Below, one piece after another: positions 44,634 through 53,419 of a stretch of DNA of 64,000 bases. The position numbers were made by a program, and so were the translations under genes. Where the stretch lies: NCBI GenBank assembly GCA_002293025.1, contig DBCL01000015.1, forward strand, positions 38,103 through 102,102, read 5' to 3'. This DNA comes from Actinobacteria bacterium UBA959. Lineage in GTDB: Bacteria; Actinomycetota; Actinomycetes; S36-B12; UBA5976. The notes under the pieces are model-generated. The model searched no databases, had not been told where the DNA came from, and saw only the letters and a program-made list of their open reading frames with translations. Positions within the stretch are counted from its first letter, which is position 1. Every line of letters begins with the position of its first letter.

Positions 44634-45863
44634 TTACTTAGCTCGATCAGCTGCGGCCACAATTGGTTTGCGGTCGAAACTATTCGCATTTTTCAGTACC
44701 TTGCTGTCAAAGTATCTGGCTCTCGAGATAGCAGTAACAGTTGTTCCTGCGGCTCTGGTGTAAGCCTGACTCTTGGTCCAGTCACCAAGCGGGATATCGC
44801 CCAAATAGTTCCACGACACTGGGGTACCCGATGTTGGTGTTGCTGTTGCAAGCCATGCTTTTAGTTGGAAGGTTCCTGAATCTAATCTGGAAGCCAAGGT
44901 CTGACCTGCAAGAGCTGCTGGGATCTCGGTGTAACCCAGGGTTGTTGCAGATTTGGTGTTTTGGGTTGAATAAATTAATCCCTTAAATGCACCCCGTAAG
45001 AAACGTTCAAACACCTCTGGATCAGCGTTGTAACGGTCAGCATTTACCACCCATGAAAGTGATCGGACACCTGTCAAAGCTGCTGGATTAGGAAGATAAT
45101 TGTACTTCGTCCCAGTGAATTCAGTTGCAGCATATGCAGAGAGGAAGAATGCAAGTGCATCAACATCTCCACGCTCCAACGCAACTGTTGCTGGTGCAAT
45201 TGATCCACCAACGGCAACTAGCTTGACGTCAGTTTCCTTCATGCCGTTTCCAGCTAGCCATGCTTTTGTAAATGGATAGCTACCCGAACCAAACCCGATG
45301 ATTCCAATGGTCTTACCCTTTAAGTCAGCAGGAGTTTTAATGTTCTTCTTTGGATCAGTAGTCATAGCCCATGGGAAGTTCTGAACTAGTCCACCAATAA
45401 TTTTGATATTCACTCCACGAGCGATGCCTTGAAGGGCAGACCCAAGATCTGCGCCAGCAATATCAATTCGACCCTGACCTACAAGGTTTACGGCGTCAAT
45501 TGATCCACCAGTGGTTACTGCAGATACATCTAGATTCTCAGCTTTGAAATAGCCAAGTTGTTTTGGAACTGCATAGACAGCAAATTCTTCTTTAGGTGCA
45601 AAAGCAGCAGACGCTGCTCCAAACACAACTGCTGCTTTCTTATAACCGGTCCACTTGGCCTTGCCAGCGGTTCCCTTACAAGCGAGTGTGTTGCCATTAG
45701 TTGCAACACCAACGGTGCCAACTGCGGTACAAGCTTGACCAGCTTTCACACCTGTTGCTGCAACAGTTGCAGGCGTTACAGCTGCAACTAATGAGCCGGC
45801 TAATACAGCACCAAGAAGTGCGGTACGCACTTTCTTGAAGCTGGAGGTAGTTTGAATAGACAT
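44634..45863 (-). CDS. ABC transporter substrate-binding protein, NMT1/SsuA type
   Basis: Exported binding protein of 409 residues; ATG 45863 has AAGGAG in front. A signal peptide (about 1-37, cleavage near AAVTPATVAATG) is followed by a small two-Cys segment (AGQACTAVG ... LACKGTAGKAKWT, about 40-72), then the NMT1/periplasmic domain: YAVPKQLGYFKAENLDVSAVTTGGSIDAVNLVGQGRIDIAGADLGS and LKGKTIGIIGFGSGSYPFTKAWLAGNGM. The group binds taurine, sulfonates, pyrimidine precursors or aromatic acids; the ligand is unknown. It is first in the importer operon. Confidence 0.88.
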   Translation of the reverse strand: MSIQTTSSFKKVRTALLGAVLAGSLVAAVTPATVAATGVKAGQACTAVGTVGVATNGNTLACKGTAGKAKWTGYKKAAVVFGAASAAFAPKEEFAVYAVPKQLGYFKAENLDVSAVTTGGSIDAVNLVGQGRIDIAGADLGSALQGIARGVNIKIIGGLVQNFPWAMTTDPKKNIKTPADLKGKTIGIIGFGSGSYPFTKAWLAGNGMKETDVKLVAVGGSIAPATVALERGDVDALAFFLSAYAATEFTGTKYNYLPNPAALTGVRSLSWVVNADRYNADPEVFERFLRGAFKGLIYSTQNTKSATTLGYTEIPAALAGQTLASRLDSGTFQLKAWLATATPTSGTPVSWNYLGDIPLGDWTKSQAYTRAAGTTVTAISRARYFDSKVLKNANSFDRKPIVAAADRAK

Positions 45864-45889
45864 CTGTCTCCTTGGTAGGTAAGGCGTAA

Positions 45890-45914
45890 CCAACTTCCTA
45901 GGCTCAGGAGTTGG
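45890..45914. repeat. Inverted repeat upstream of the ABC importer operon
   Basis: CCAACT-t-CCT (45890-45899) pairs with AGG-AGTTGG (45906-45914) around a 6-nt loop, with one bulged base. It lies 27 bp before the binding-protein ATG in the 188-bp gap between the divergent importer and ene-reductase genes. It could be an operator or a leader hairpin. TTGATG (46012) and TAATTA (46033), 15 bp apart, may be promoter hexamers for the plus-strand gene. Nothing else was recognised in this gap. Confidence 0.4.
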
Positions 45915-46051
45915 CGAGTTGGGAAACTCTAAGCCCCAAACGGCTAAAGTCACCTGCTGAGATTCCCTATTTTGACTAAATCGACAAATTTCCCTCAATT
46001 TGCCTCATGGGTTGATGGGGGTTTACCTTCGCTAATTAAACCGATGCAGAG

Positions 46052-48052
46052 ATGAGGTCAATGAGCAGGCCATTGCTGTCCCCCTTCCGCCTAGGCAATA
46101 TCCAACTGAGAAACCGAGTATTTCTGCCTGGTCACACTACAGACTTTGGTTTAAACAACCTTCCTACAAATCGCAACACGGAATACTTAGCCGCACGAGC
46201 TCGAGGTGGAGTTGGACTGATCATCTCGGAAGCAATTCGTATTCATCCAACTAGCGCAGGTAGAAACTTAACTTTGGGTGCTTTTGATGATAACTGTATT
46301 GATGCCTATCAAAAACTAACTGATGGTGTTCATGAATTTGGAAGCGCAATTTTTGCTCAAATAATGCATGCCGGCCGACAAGCCAACGGGGACGCAACGC
46401 GCACAGCTGCCTGGTCTTCTTCAGCAATACCCTGGACAGTAGGAGCAAACGTTCCGCACGTAATGAGTCATGGAGATATTGAAGCAATGGTCAGAGCGTT
46501 TGGGTTAGCCGCCGTAAGAATGCAGCGCTCTGGTTTCGATGGTCTAGAAGTCCACATCGGTCATGGCCATTTAATTCAGCAGTTTTTGTCTCCAGCTACT
46601 AACAATCGCACCGATAAGTATGGGGGCTTACTAGTAAATCGAATCAGATTTGCCGAGGAGGTTTTAAACGAGATTTTTAAATCTGTCCCAGATTTTGTAG
46701 TTGGAATTCGAATAAGTGCCGATGAATTCTTACCTAATGGTCTAGATCCAAGTCAGATGGTCGAAATCGTTGATTTATTGCTCCAAAAATTTGATTTAGG
46801 TTTCGTACATGTGAGTCACTCTGCTTATCACGGATCCTGGACCCTACCAAGCCAGTTTGCGGATATGAATTTTGGTCATGCTCCGTATCGTCATCACGCA
46901 GGAATTTTTAAGTCCGCTTTTTCTAATCTTGCGGTGCTAGCAGTTTGCAGATTAGACACGTTAACTGAAGCTCAGGAATTATTGGAAAACAACGAAGCAG
47001 ACCTTGTTGGGTTAGCAAGACCACATATTGCTGATCCAGATTTAGTTTCTAAATTCGAACAAAATCGAGAATTAGATGTCAGGTCGTGTGTAGCTTGTAA
47101 TCAAGAGTGTATAGGACGTGTCGAAAAGAGTTTACCAATCTCTTGTGTAGTAAACCCTGAGGTTGGAGCAGAACGCATCTGGCGCGAGATACGGATGAGA
47201 CCTAAAGCATCACGGAAGGTATTGATCATTGGCGGTGGCCCCGCTGGCATGAAAGCCGCAGTAGCTGCAAGTGAAGCAGGCCATCAAGTAACTTTACTTG
47301 AGGCATCTGCAACTTTAGGTGGCCAAGTTGCTGTCGCCGCAAAGCTTAAAAAGCGCGAGCGATTTGGGTTATTGGTGCAGGACCTGATAAGAGACCTCAG
47401 TAAATCCAATGTGAAAATTGAGTTAAATACCAAAGTTTCAGACTTATCTGAGATTTATGACCAGTATGACCAAATTATCGTTGCAACTGGCTCTGACTTT
47501 GCACCAAGGAATTTTGGGGTAGGCATTGAAGTCATCACACCTTTACATGCAATCGCTAAGTTTGCAAACATTAAAGGTAACCCAAATCAATCTGTTGTGG
47601 TCTTGGATGAAGAAGGAAGCTGGATAGCAGGCTCAATCGCTGAAGAGTTAGCAACCAATGGTTTCCAAGTTTATTTGATATCCCCAACGGCCGGTTTATT
47701 TGGGCAAATTACAATGTACTCAAAGTTAGCCCTCATTCCAAGGCTAAAAGAGCTGGGAGTGCGTGTGTATCTGAGCTCAAAAATAGAGATAACAAACGAA
47801 ATTCTTACCATTTCAAACTCATTGAATTCAGAAATGACTCTGGTTAGCAATTGCATCCAAGTAATTGATTGTGGTTCAAGGTTCTCACAAGATGAGATTT
47901 ATCAATCAGTAACTGCAAGTCAAAACAGCAAAGTGCACGTCATTGGCGACGCCCTTTCACCAAGGACCGCTGCTGAGGCAATCTATGAAGGACAAGCGGT
48001 TGGAACTTTCTTAGATTTGGATCAAGCATTAGCAAACATCGAACAACACTAA
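46052..48052 (+). CDS. FMN/FAD/4Fe-4S ene-reductase (2,4-dienoyl-CoA reductase/TMADH family)
   Basis: A 666-residue three-cofactor enzyme. An old-yellow-enzyme TIM barrel (1-350) binds FMN and has GFDGLEVHIGHGHLIQQFLSPATNNRTDKYGG. The cluster ligands CVACNQECIG plus C eleven residues later match the C-x2-C-x3-C-x11-C pattern. A FAD/NAD(P) domain follows (KVLIIGGGPAGMKAAVAASEAGHQVTLLEASATLGGQV). The family reduces activated C=C bonds (dienoyl-CoA, aromatic intermediates) or demethylates amines. The start may be ATG 46061, which has GAGG just before it. An NTF2-like gene follows after 9 bp. Confidence 0.88.
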   Translation: MRSMSRPLLSPFRLGNIQLRNRVFLPGHTTDFGLNNLPTNRNTEYLAARARGGVGLIISEAIRIHPTSAGRNLTLGAFDDNCIDAYQKLTDGVHEFGSAIFAQIMHAGRQANGDATRTAAWSSSAIPWTVGANVPHVMSHGDIEAMVRAFGLAAVRMQRSGFDGLEVHIGHGHLIQQFLSPATNNRTDKYGGLLVNRIRFAEEVLNEIFKSVPDFVVGIRISADEFLPNGLDPSQMVEIVDLLLQKFDLGFVHVSHSAYHGSWTLPSQFADMNFGHAPYRHHAGIFKSAFSNLAVLAVCRLDTLTEAQELLENNEADLVGLARPHIADPDLVSKFEQNRELDVRSCVACNQECIGRVEKSLPISCVVNPEVGAERIWREIRMRPKASRKVLIIGGGPAGMKAAVAASEAGHQVTLLEASATLGGQVAVAAKLKKRERFGLLVQDLIRDLSKSNVKIELNTKVSDLSEIYDQYDQIIVATGSDFAPRNFGVGIEVITPLHAIAKFANIKGNPNQSVVVLDEEGSWIAGSIAEELATNGFQVYLISPTAGLFGQITMYSKLALIPRLKELGVRVYLSSKIEITNEILTISNSLNSEMTLVSNCIQVIDCGSRFSQDEIYQSVTASQNSKVHVIGDALSPRTAAEAIYEGQAVGTFLDLDQALANIEQH

Positions 48053-48061
48053 AGGAGACCC

Positions 48062-48433
48062 ATGGACGCGGCAGCAATGATTGATAAATTTCTTCAACTA
48101 AATGAAGATCGAAAATTAGAAGAAGCACAAGCCATGATGGCAAAGGGATGCAAGATTGAATTTCCTGGCGCCCGTAGATTTGAGAATCTAGCTGAGATGG
48201 TGGCAAACGCCAAAGGTAGATACAACTGGGTTCGCAAGCATCGTGAACGCTATTTTGTTGGGGTCAACGGCAGCCAAACAACCGTTACTTCCCTGGGCAC
48301 TTTATACGGTGAAAACTTGTCAGGTAAAGCATTTGAGGGTGTTCGTTATGTGGATGTTTTCATTATTGAAAATGGATTAATTGTTGAGCAGATGGTTTGG
48401 AACGATTTTGCTGAGCTGGGTGTATTGAACTAG
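48062..48433 (+). CDS. NTF2/SnoaL-like protein
   Basis: A 123-residue protein of the NTF2-like fold (alpha-beta cone): MIDKFLQLNEDRKLEEAQAMMAKGCKIEFPGARRF at the N-terminus and VRYVDVFIIENGLIVEQMVWNDFAELGVL at the end. Such proteins are small isomerases, hydratases, dehydratases or binding subunits. AAAGGAG lies just before the ATG. It is cotranscribed with the ene-reductase and overlaps the convergent flavoprotein by 4 bp. Substrate unknown. Confidence 0.75.
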   Translation: MDAAAMIDKFLQLNEDRKLEEAQAMMAKGCKIEFPGARRFENLAEMVANAKGRYNWVRKHRERYFVGVNGSQTTVTSLGTLYGENLSGKAFEGVRYVDVFIIENGLIVEQMVWNDFAELGVLN

Positions 48434-49794
48434 TTTTTGGATTTTGCAGCAATTTCTTTGGCCGCTAAATAAGCAAATCCAAAGGCAGCTAACAAACCAT
48501 TACCGGCTAGGTAGCCATCTGATCCATGACCTGAAATTCCAATTGCTGCTCCACCAGCGGCATACAAGCCTGAAATTGGCTTTGATTGCTTATCAATTAC
48601 TGCTCCAACGCCATTTACAACCAAGCCACCTTGAGTGTGAAACAAAGAAGGGCGCAGTTTGATTGCCCCAAATGGTGCTTTCAACACTTTTTCAAAAGTC
48701 TTCCTGCCAAATCTGTCTTCAGTAGTTTTCTCAAACACCGCAGTTGCATTAGCAACTTCCATCTCTAAACTCGAGGAAGGTACTCCAATTTTTGAAGCCA
48801 GCTCATCGACTGAATCAGCCCAAACAATTGCACCGCTATTAACAGTTACCTCAAACTCCTTGAAAGACATTGAGCCATCATGAATATCGCGGTCAATAAT
48901 CAACCAGCCAGTGCTATTTTCTTGTTTAGATAAGATTGCTGCGTATTCAGAGTAACCTGCTGATTCGTCTCCAAATCTAATTCCGTCTAGATTAACAATA
49001 AATCCGCCCTGCATCACAGTTGCCCAGCCAACTAATGTATTCGCATGAGCAGCTATTGCAGCGTGCCCTTGATAGGCATCTAAAAATCCCATCGCTGCTC
49101 CGTGCTTGGTGCCAATCTCCAAAGCCTCGCCCATAGAATGCGGTGACCCGTGGTAATAAGCATCCGAAATCTCTGCATTGTATTTTGCTACTAGTTCTTT
49201 GTTGGCTGCGTAGCCATTTGTGGCTAGAAGCAAATTCTTAGTTTCGATATTAGTTCGGGTTCCATCCTTTGCCTCAACCACGGCAGCATGAACTTGGCCG
49301 TTTATTAGAACCACATCTACTAGTCGGGTACTTGGTTTAAAATCAAATTTCTTATCTTGCTGAGCTTTGGCCCAAATAGGTCTCATTACTTCATGGCCTT
49401 TTCGCCCCGTAACAGTTAGACATCGATCTACCGAGTGCCCTGGGTAATGAAAGTCAGTTACTAATTCCCATGGAACTTTCAATGAGTCAGCCATCCACTC
49501 AAGTAATTCAACGCTCACTTCAGTTAAAGCTTTGGTTGCAATCGGGTCTGCAGAATTCTTAGTTTTCTTCATTATGTCTTTAGTAAAGAGCTCAGGTGAA
49601 TCAATTATCCCCTGATTTTTCTGCCAACGTGTTCCAGCACCTGGGAACATCCCAGTGGTTCTCGATGTGTTGCAACTTTCAATAAAGTCATCTGAAGCAT
49701 CAATCAGCAATACATTTAAGCCAAGTTGAGCTGCTTTTATTGCACCAATTAAGCCGCCACCTGCACCTGCAACTATTAGATCGTATGGTTTCAA
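48430..49794 (-). CDS. FAD-dependent dehydrogenase/reductase (fumarate reductase flavoprotein-like)
   Basis: A 454-residue FAD_binding_2 protein with the FAD site YDLIVAGAGGGLIGAIKAAQLGLNVLLIDAS and the C-terminal GLYAAGGAAIGISGHGSDGYLAGNGLLAAFGFAYLAA. The family includes fumarate and urocanate reductases and ketosteroid dehydrogenases, which add or remove hydrogen across a C-C bond beside a carbonyl. The start overlaps the racemase gene by 4 bp, so the two form one operon. Confidence 0.83.
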   Translation of the reverse strand: MKPYDLIVAGAGGGLIGAIKAAQLGLNVLLIDASDDFIESCNTSRTTGMFPGAGTRWQKNQGIIDSPELFTKDIMKKTKNSADPIATKALTEVSVELLEWMADSLKVPWELVTDFHYPGHSVDRCLTVTGRKGHEVMRPIWAKAQQDKKFDFKPSTRLVDVVLINGQVHAAVVEAKDGTRTNIETKNLLLATNGYAANKELVAKYNAEISDAYYHGSPHSMGEALEIGTKHGAAMGFLDAYQGHAAIAAHANTLVGWATVMQGGFIVNLDGIRFGDESAGYSEYAAILSKQENSTGWLIIDRDIHDGSMSFKEFEVTVNSGAIVWADSVDELASKIGVPSSSLEMEVANATAVFEKTTEDRFGRKTFEKVLKAPFGAIKLRPSLFHTQGGLVVNGVGAVIDKQSKPISGLYAAGGAAIGISGHGSDGYLAGNGLLAAFGFAYLAAKEIAAKSKN

Positions 49795-50426
49795 CTCAAC
49801 TGCACTTTTCTATCTGCAATTAATTGAAGGGCTAATTCAGTTGGATCAACAACTTTGAGCTTCAAGCCACTCTCATCAACATCTACAGCTGAGCAGCCAT
49901 TAATTACAGCAGTTGCGCCCTTTGCTTCGAGTGCAACCAATGCCCCACGAAGAGCGCTGTTCCAAGTAGCATCGTCGCTAATTGCATCAAAGCTTAAATT
50001 CAATACTTCCAAGCCAACAAATTCCTTGTCGAAGCCATATTCACTAATCCGTCTAACCAACTCTGCTCCAATAGCAGGGTTTCTAGTTACTGCACCAATT
50101 TTGTGACCAGCAGATGCAAGGTGAGAAACGACACTTTCCAGCATGCCAACAATTAATGGATCTTGATTTTGTCTAAATCCGGGATCAAGCACGCAATCAG
50201 GTAGTACTGCATCGAATCTGGTTAAGTCCATTGCTTCCAAATCTCGAGCAAGGCAGGTATCGCTTTCAATAACATCAGATTGCTGATCTAAGGCTCTTGG
50301 TGCTGGTTGGTTTAAGTTCCTTAATTCCACTGTAAGCCCAGTTGGCGCAAACTTGTCATATCTTGCTTGTCGTCGAGCAAGCTCAGTTTCAGTTACGGTG
50401 ATTGGAGTAATTGAGAGCAGTCGCAT
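49791..50426 (-). CDS. Asp/Glu/hydantoin racemase superfamily protein
   Basis: A 211-residue protein of the Asp/Glu racemase fold. Both catalytic Cys are visible, in VLPDCVLDPG (first half) and VINGCSAVDV (second half). The superfamily includes hydantoin racemase, maleate isomerase and arylmalonate decarboxylase; which reaction is used here is open. It has its own AGGAG site, opens the operon with the flavoprotein and is divergent from the CoA-transferase operon across 130 bp. Confidence 0.8.
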   Translation of the reverse strand: MRLLSITPITVTETELARRQARYDKFAPTGLTVELRNLNQPAPRALDQQSDVIESDTCLARDLEAMDLTRFDAVLPDCVLDPGFRQNQDPLIVGMLESVVSHLASAGHKIGAVTRNPAIGAELVRRISEYGFDKEFVGLEVLNLSFDAISDDATWNSALRGALVALEAKGATAVINGCSAVDVDESGLKLKVVDPTELALQLIADRKVQLS

Positions 50427-50556
50427 AAGTCTCCTTGGGTCAAGGCCGTGACCATACTCTCAAATAATTAGGTTTTCCAGCAAGACAATCCTGCCCAGAA
50501 CTTTGGTGGGACTACGCTTTGGCCCAGAGCGATAGTTTCGTGAGGAGAATCCGCCG

Positions 50557-51744
50557 ATGACCCAGGCCCTGGAAAATATAAAAGTGATAGACATCGCAAC
50601 TTTATTTGCCGGGCCAATGGCGGCCACCATGCTTGCCGACTTTGGTGCAGAAGTAATCAAGATCGAACACCCAAAGAATGGCGACCCAGTTCGAACACAT
50701 GGTTCCAGCAAAAATGGAGTTGGCTTGTGGTGGAAGATGTTGGCCAGAAATAAAAAATCAGTAACTTTGTATTTGGGCTCGCCAGAAGGACAAGAAATAT
50801 TCAAGCGCATGATTGCTGATGCTGATGTCCTGATTGAGAACTTCAGGCCAGGAACGTTAGAAAAATGGGGATTAAGTTACGAAGAGTTATCTAAGATCAA
50901 TCCTAAACTTGTGTTGGCTCGAGTTACTGGCTTTGGTCAAATTGGTCCTTATGCAACTAGACCAGGTTTTGGAACCTTAGCTGAAGCCATGAGTGGATTT
51001 GCTTCAATAACTGGAACACCTGATGGCCCTCCAACTTTGCCGCCATTTGGTTTGGCAGATGGCATATCAGCACTCACCACTGCATTCGCAATCATGACAG
51101 CACTTAATGCCCGAACAATTACTGGAAAGGGTCAAGTAATTGACCTTGCAATTATTGAGCCGATTCTGACAGTGCTTGGACCACAAGTTATTGCCTACGA
51201 TCAGTTGGGGGAGATTCAAGAACGCAGGGGTAATCGCTCCAGCAATAATGCCCCGAGAAACACTTATGAAACTAAAGACGGTAAGTGGGTTGCTATCTCA
51301 ACTAGTGCTCAAACAATTGCTGAGCGAGTTATGCATTTAGTTGGGCGACCAGAATTAGTCAACGAACCTTGGTTTGCCTCAGGTGCCGAGCGCGCTAAAC
51401 ACGCAGATGAACTAGATGAGGCGGTTGGCAGTTGGATCATGCTTAGAACTAGAGCTGAAGTAATTTCCGAATTTGAAAAGGCTGAAGCGGCAGTTGCTCC
51501 AATTTATGACATAACTGACATCTTTAAAGATGAGCAGTTTGCAGCACTTGGCACCATCAAAACTGTGCAGGACGATGAGCTTGGCCCAATCAAGATGCAA
51601 AATATTTTGTTCAGACTCTCCTCAACCCCCGGTGAAATTACATCTGCAGGACCAAGTCTTGGTAAGCACACTGCTGAAGTTTTGGGGAAATATGGTGTCT
51701 CTACAAGCGAGCTAACTGAACTTAAGCAGAAAGGTATTGCCTAA
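50557..51744 (+). CDS. Family III CoA-transferase (CaiB/BaiF)
   Basis: A 395-residue CoA-transferase that moves CoA to a carboxylic acid. N-terminal LENIKVIDIATLFAGPMAATMLADFGAEVIKIEHPKNGDPVR, VLIENFRPGTLEKWGLSYEEL, PRLVLARVTGFGQIGPYATRPGFGTLAEAMSGFASITG-type and GKGQVIDLAIIEP are characteristic. GAGGAG lies 10 bp before the ATG. It starts an operon with a CitE-like lyase 3 bp after, a cyclase and a MmgE/PrpD protein. The acid it activates is probably the one split by the lyase. Confidence 0.92.
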   Translation: MTQALENIKVIDIATLFAGPMAATMLADFGAEVIKIEHPKNGDPVRTHGSSKNGVGLWWKMLARNKKSVTLYLGSPEGQEIFKRMIADADVLIENFRPGTLEKWGLSYEELSKINPKLVLARVTGFGQIGPYATRPGFGTLAEAMSGFASITGTPDGPPTLPPFGLADGISALTTAFAIMTALNARTITGKGQVIDLAIIEPILTVLGPQVIAYDQLGEIQERRGNRSSNNAPRNTYETKDGKWVAISTSAQTIAERVMHLVGRPELVNEPWFASGAERAKHADELDEAVGSWIMLRTRAEVISEFEKAEAAVAPIYDITDIFKDEQFAALGTIKTVQDDELGPIKMQNILFRLSSTPGEITSAGPSLGKHTAEVLGKYGVSTSELTELKQKGIA

Positions 51745-51747
51745 CTT

Positions 51748-52599
51748 ATGACTGTTGGCCAATTTTACAGAAGTTATCTATACGCACCTGCTAGTAAGCC
51801 GGAATTAGTATTGAAGGCTTTAAACTCAAAAGCTGATTGCGTTGTTGTTGACTTAGAAGATGCAGTACATCATGATATGAAATCTCAAGCGCGTGATTTC
51901 ATTTCAGAACTGCTTGGCAGTCCAACCCCTAAACCCATTTTGGTTCGGATAAATGACCCACATGGCACATGGGGGCTTAAAGATATTGACGCGATTAGCA
52001 GCCCAAATTTAGTTGGAGTGCGAGTACCAAAGGTTGCATCAACTGATACCGTCCATTTAGTTGCTAATGCACTTGCCAAAAATGACTGTGCAGCTCAAAT
52101 ACATTTACTGATTGAATCTGCCAAAGGTGTTTCAAACGCACTTGCTATGGCTACGAGTAATCCGAGGGTTACTGCACTATCGCTGGGTGAGGCTGATCTG
52201 CAATCTGATTTACGGGTAGAAGATGACGAAGTAATGCAGTTTTGTAGAAATGCAATTGTGGTAGCAGCTAGGGCTGCTGGATTAAAACAACCTTCCCAGT
52301 CGGTATTTCCTAATACCAAGGATCTAGATGGATTACGAATATCGACAGAGCAAGCCAAGAAATCAGGTTTTTTTGGTAGATCGATCATTCACCCAACTCA
52401 AATTGATATTGTCAATGAAACTTTCACTCCAACACTCGAGGAAGTTGACCAGGCACGAGAGCTCCTTGAGGTTTACCAAGAAATGCAAAAAACTGGGAAC
52501 TCTGTAATGGCACTTCCTAATGGTGATCTACTCGATCCCGCTAATATTCACTACGCGCAGTTTCAGGTGGCAATTTTCAATCAGATAAATGAAAACTAG
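51748..52599 (+). CDS. CoA-ester lyase, CitE/HpcH-aldolase family
   Basis: A 283-residue TIM-barrel lyase cleaving beta-hydroxyacyl-CoA (citryl-, malyl-, citramalyl- or related CoA). RSYLYAPASKPELVLKAL, VVVDLEDAVHHDMK (Mg-binding acid), LVGVRVPKV, IESAKGVSNAL, SLGEADLQSDL and GFFGRSIIHPTQI are typical. The usual GTEDL signature reads GEADL here, which keeps both acids. It lies between the CoA-transferase and cyclase genes. Confidence 0.9.
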   Translation: MTVGQFYRSYLYAPASKPELVLKALNSKADCVVVDLEDAVHHDMKSQARDFISELLGSPTPKPILVRINDPHGTWGLKDIDAISSPNLVGVRVPKVASTDTVHLVANALAKNDCAAQIHLLIESAKGVSNALAMATSNPRVTALSLGEADLQSDLRVEDDEVMQFCRNAIVVAARAAGLKQPSQSVFPNTKDLDGLRISTEQAKKSGFFGRSIIHPTQIDIVNETFTPTLEEVDQARELLEVYQEMQKTGNSVMALPNGDLLDPANIHYAQFQVAIFNQINEN

Positions 52600-52607
52600 G
52601 AGTCTAA

Positions 52608-53417
52608 GTGACCAGTCCTTTAGTTTCAGCGATTAGCAAAGGCTCAACAATCATAGATTTAGCTCAACCGCTCTATGCCGGAATGCCAGTGTCACCAAAT
52701 CACCCAGAATTTCGACTTTCCTATCTTCGTCGCCATGGCGATATGGTTCGTAGCGATGGTGGCTCAGCTGCTAACGAAATGATCGTGACTGGCGGCCACG
52801 TTGGCACTCACGTCGATGCCCTAGCTCACGTGTCCCAGGATGGAAAATTGCATGGAAATGTATCTGTTTCCGATTGTTTCCAAAATGGAAAATTTGTATC
52901 GCATGGAATTGATCAGATGCAGCCTGTTGTTAGTCGAGGAATATTTCTCGACATAGCCAAACTCAAGGGCGTTGATGTGCTGCCAGGTGGATATGCAATA
53001 ACTAAAGCTGACCTCGAGAATCAAGCTGCCGCTATCTCGGTTGAGATCCAACCAGGTGACGCAATCATCATTCGCTCAGGTTGGGGAAGCTATTTTGCTA
53101 AAGATGGCAAGACATATATTGGTCATGACTCTGGTGTTCCAGGAATTGATGTCACAGCTGGAGAATGGTTAGCCTCAAAGAAAATAACTGTTACAGGTTC
53201 TGACACAACAGCATTTGAACACATCGCTCCTGGTGCTGGGCACAGCACTTTGCCAGTGCATCGAGTTCTCTTGGTTGATGCAGGAATTCATATCATTGAA
53301 CATATGTATCTAGAGCCTGCGCACAAAGCAGGTCTCACTGAATTTTTATTTATCTTGGCTCCCCTAAAAATTGTTGGTGGTACCGGCTCGCCCGTTAGAC
53401 CTCTAGCGGTAATTTGA
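52608..53417 (+). CDS. Cyclase/KynB-family metal hydrolase
   Basis: A 269-residue protein of the cyclase (arylformamidase/KynB, isatin hydrolase) family. The metal motif HxGTHxDxxxH is complete: GGHVGTHVDALAHV. Further family blocks are TIIDLAQPLYAGMPVSPNHPEF, GVPGIDVTAGEWLASKKITVTGSDTTAFE and HRVLLVDAGIHIIEH. Members hydrolyse cyclic or aryl amides and lactones. It starts with GTG 8 bp after the lyase gene. Confidence 0.87.
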   Translation: MTSPLVSAISKGSTIIDLAQPLYAGMPVSPNHPEFRLSYLRRHGDMVRSDGGSAANEMIVTGGHVGTHVDALAHVSQDGKLHGNVSVSDCFQNGKFVSHGIDQMQPVVSRGIFLDIAKLKGVDVLPGGYAITKADLENQAAAISVEIQPGDAIIIRSGWGSYFAKDGKTYIGHDSGVPGIDVTAGEWLASKKITVTGSDTTAFEHIAPGAGHSTLPVHRVLLVDAGIHIIEHMYLEPAHKAGLTEFLFILAPLKIVGGTGSPVRPLAVI

Positions 53418-53419
53418 TA

